Shown: positions 6,245 through 7,155 of the stretch, piece by piece | How the letters are laid out: the number at the start of each line of letters is the position of its first letter | How positions within the stretch are numbered: position 1 is the stretch's first letter | Origin: Hyphomicrobiales bacterium | GTDB lineage: Bacteria; Pseudomonadota; Alphaproteobacteria; Rhizobiales; Beijerinckiaceae | Direction: 5' to 3' | DNA length: 7,155 nucleotides | Assembly: GCA_028290125.1 (NCBI GenBank) | Contig: JAQGKM010000350.1 | Span: 1 to 7,155, forward strand | Position numbers and translations under genes: made by a program | Notes under the pieces: generated by a model | What the model saw: the letters and a program-made list of their open reading frames with translations, nothing else | Databases searched by the model: none | What the model was told of the DNA's origin: nothing

Positions 6245-6294
6245 AAAAACAGAAAAAGGCGTCCTGCCGGTACATTCGCGGTCAGAGACGCCTT
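6245..6294 (-). terminator. Intrinsic terminator downstream of cspA
   Basis: On the minus strand AAGGCGTC (6294-6287) pairs with GACGCCTT (6263-6256) as a perfect 8-bp stem. The 23-nt loop can form a small inner CCG/CGG stem. The stem is followed at once by TTTTTCTGTTTTT (6257-6245). This is the only convincing intrinsic terminator in the window. It lies between cspA and the 65-aa gene, directly before the latter's Shine-Dalgarno GAAGGG, so it may act as an attenuator rather than a full stop. Confidence 0.75.
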
Positions 6295-6313
6295 CAACTT
6301 CATTCGCAGCTAC

Positions 6314-6336
6314 AAGCTTCAGGCGACCTGAAGCTT
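6314..6336 (-). repeat. Perfect hairpin spanning the cspA stop codon
   Basis: Arms AAGCTTCAGG (6314-6323) and CCTGAAGCTT (6327-6336) are exact inverted complements around a 3-nt centre. The last six codons of cspA and its TGA (6321-6319) lie within it. No U-run follows, so it is not an intrinsic terminator by itself. It may protect the mRNA 3' end or slow the ribosome at termination. Confidence 0.7.
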
Positions 6337-6528
6337 CGTGGCCGACGACTTGCCGGTGCGGCGATCAGGCTGCACTTCGTAGCTGAGCTTCTGGCCTTCG
6401 TTGAGGCCGCGCATGCCAGCCTGTTCGACGGCGCTGATGTGAACGAACACGTCCGCTCCACCATCGTCAGGCTGAATGAAACCGTAGCCTTTGTCGGCGT
6501 TGAACCACTTAACTGTGCCCATGCTCAT
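6319..6528 (-). CDS. cspA: Cold-shock protein, CspA family
   Basis: A 69-residue single cold-shock domain (OB fold) that binds single-stranded RNA and DNA and acts as an RNA chaperone. Seen: the canonical start MSMGTVKWFNADKGYGFIQPDDGG with RNP1 KGYGFI (13-18), RNP2 VFVHIS (27-32), and the domain end LSYEVQPDRRTGKSSATKLQVA. Aromatics W8, F9, Y15, F17, F28 and H30 that line the nucleic-acid face are all present. The length is typical. The start at 6528 has AAGGA eight bases upstream; the frame is open to 6549, but those residues lie over that ribosome site. A promoter candidate about 130 nt upstream gives a long leader, as is usual for regulated csp genes. Many alphaproteobacterial CspA paralogues are constitutive rather than cold-induced, so the symbol names the family only. 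Confidence 0.97.
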   Translation of the reverse strand: MSMGTVKWFNADKGYGFIQPDDGGADVFVHISAVEQAGMRGLNEGQKLSYEVQPDRRTGKSSATKLQVA

Positions 6529-6657
6529 GGGATGTATCCTTATAGACATACGTAAAGAGAGGCCTCGCGGAAGCGAGTGCCTGTTGGGAATCGAAGAAGG
6601 GATGAGGTGTCAGCGGAGCGCTTTCGCGCTGGGCTAAATCGCAAGCCAAGTGTCCGA
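6529..6657 (-). promoter_or_regulatory. Predicted long 5' leader of cspA with tetraloop hairpins
   Basis: If transcription starts about seven bases after the -10 at 6669-6664, the leader is about 129 nt. It contains the hairpin AGCGC-GAAA-GCGCT (6630-6617), which has a GNRA tetraloop on the minus strand, and the hairpin CTCGC-TTCC-GCGAG (6577-6564). Long structured leaders are known to control csp mRNA stability and translation. Whether these hairpins do so here is inference. Confidence 0.45.
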
Positions 6658-6663
6658 TGGCGC

Positions 6664-6692
6664 ACTCTATTCTTTTGGCCTGTGAATGGCAA
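6664..6692 (-). promoter_or_regulatory. Predicted sigma-70-type promoter of cspA
   Basis: On the minus strand TTGCCA (6692-6687, 5 of 6 matches to TTGACA) is followed after exactly 17 bp by TAGAGT (6669-6664, 4 of 6 matches to TATAAT). Spacing is ideal and the intervening bases include an A-rich run (AAAAGAA). It is the best promoter match I noticed in this spacer. Confidence 0.5.
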
Positions 6693-6792
6693 GCGCGACT
6701 GTAACGAATTTTGATCGTCGCAACATGGGCCGTACGGCTCACATTGCAACTGCACGCCTTCAGGGCGGGAACCGCTCAATCGGCGGCTCGCT

Positions 6793-6807
6793 TATCAGCG
6801 GTGGATA
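6793..6807 (+). promoter_or_regulatory. Possible LysR-type binding dyad
   Basis: TATC-N7-GATA, an inverted repeat 45 bp before the LysR ATG. LysR-type regulators usually bind interrupted dyads upstream of their own or divergent genes. The spacing gives T-N13-A rather than the standard T-N11-A, and the arms are only 4 bp, so this is tentative. Confidence 0.22.
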
Positions 6808-6852
6808 TCAAAGGCGTGAGGTCACTCTCGCGCCGCGACAGGACTTCTTGCG

Positions 6853-7155
6853 ATGCGTCGAGACGAAGTGGGCGACCTGACGGCGTTTCTCGCTGTCGCC
6901 GAAGAGCAGAGCTTCACCCGCGCGGCCGCGAAACTCGGCACCTCGCAATCCGCGCTGAGCTACACGGTCCAGCGACTGGAGAGCAGGCTCGGCATCAGGC
7001 TGCTCACGCGCACGACCCGCAGCGTGGCGCCCACACACGCCGGCCAGGACCTGCTGACGACGCTCGGTCCGGCTCTCGCAGAGATCGAAGCCAAGCTCTC
7101 CGCCTTGACCGAGCTACGCGAAAAGCCCGCCGGCACCGTGCGCATCACAACCAAC
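6853..7155 (+). CDS. LysR-family transcriptional regulator (5' part, cut by window end)
   Basis: The frame from ATG 6853 has no stop before the window ends, giving 101 visible residues of an expected 295-310. Seen: the LysR N-terminal winged helix-turn-helix, LTAFLAVAEEQSFTRAAAKLG near 9-29, TSQSALSYTVQRLESRLGIRLLTRTTRSVAPTHAG near 30-64 (HTH about 23-42, wing TRTTRSVAPT). The linker helix follows (about 65-92), and then the start of the effector domain, KPAGTVRITTN. AGGA lies nine bases upstream of the ATG. The 'GTVRITT' opening is typical of the AaeR/DsdC-like branch that often controls divergent oxidoreductase or efflux genes, but the target is not visible. It is transcribed away from cspA, and nothing links it to the catabolic locus. 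Confidence 0.93.
   Translation, partial: MRRDEVGDLTAFLAVAEEQSFTRAAAKLGTSQSALSYTVQRLESRLGIRLLTRTTRSVAPTHAGQDLLTTLGPALAEIEAKLSALTELREKPAGTVRITTN

Larger units (their letters stand above)
6529..6852. other. Divergent spacer between cspA and the LysR gene
   Basis: This 324-bp gene-free stretch holds the cspA leader (6529-6657), its predicted promoter (6664-6692), an isolated 10-bp palindrome GCCGTACGGC at 6729-6738 and a 15-bp dyad at 6793-6807 near the LysR gene. I see no RNA gene or small coding frame that I can support. No convincing plus-strand promoter for the LysR gene was found. Confidence 0.6.

Noticed and set aside
6314..6336. Reading the stop-codon hairpin of cspA as an intrinsic terminator
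   Set aside because: No U-tract follows on either strand; the true terminator-like structure is at 6245-6294.
5565..6555. Overlapping long plus-strand open frames across the cold-shock cluster (5565-6386, 5674-6555)
   Set aside because: They run antisense to three genes with good ribosome sites and clear family features, and their translations are low-complexity Gly/Leu/Ala/Ser/Arg sequence.
6729..6738. 10-bp palindrome GCCGTACGGC
   Set aside because: Single short GC-rich palindrome far from both starts; likely chance, and no second copy seen nearby.
6686..6880. 64-residue plus-strand open frame before the LysR gene
   Set aside because: It covers the cspA promoter, overlaps the LysR start out of frame and has no ribosome site or recognisable features.
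1..7155. Mobile element, prophage, CRISPR, toxin-antitoxin or defence system
   Set aside because: No transposase, integrase, direct repeat array, tRNA attachment site or toxin-like pair is visible; composition is even across the window.

Overview
The window is GC-rich (my estimate is about 63-65%). It has tightly packed genes, strong GC bias at third codon positions and long spurious antisense ORFs. The gene families (Liv-type ABC transporter, FCD-type GntR regulator, a short conserved csp-associated protein, a DUF6481-like protein) suggest an alphaproteobacterium, probably Hyphomicrobiales. I cannot name a genus. No rRNA, tRNA, CRISPR array or mobile element is visible; this looks like ordinary chromosome.

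Region A (1-5558) looks like one divergently organised catabolic locus. To the left, on the minus strand, lie a periplasmic substrate-binding protein (942-2129) and a LivH-type permease (4-927). The first bases of a further gene (probably LivM) overlap the livH stop. To the right, on the plus strand, lie four genes: a SnoaL/NTF2-like protein (2334-2768), a PuuE-like polysaccharide-deacetylase-fold hydrolase (2765-3679), an amidase-signature enzyme (3676-4860) and a GntR/FCD regulator (about 4869-5558). Each plus-strand junction is an ATGA or TTGA overlap or nearly so, which indicates one translationally coupled operon. The 204-bp divergent spacer holds a 16-bp near-perfect palindrome at 2250-2265 of the ATTGT-N2-ACAAT type expected for an FCD-family GntR protein, so the last gene of the operon probably controls both arms.

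My working model is uptake of a small nitrogenous compound, ring opening by the PuuE-like enzyme, then hydrolysis of the resulting half-amide by the amidase. A cyclic imide, ureide or hydantoin-like compound would fit. The substrate is inference; the families and layout are seen.

Region B (5574-6852) is a minus-strand cold-shock cluster. A CspA-like protein (6319-6528) has a predicted promoter about 130 nt upstream and a structured leader. A strong intrinsic terminator follows, whose U-tract runs straight into the ribosome binding site of a 65-aa unknown protein (6033-6230). A DUF6481-like charged helical protein (5574-5969) comes last. The cspA stop codon lies inside a perfect 10-bp-arm hairpin.

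Region C (6853-7155) is the 5' part of a LysR-family regulator, divergent from cspA and cut by the window end. It sits in an open frame with no stop inside the window.
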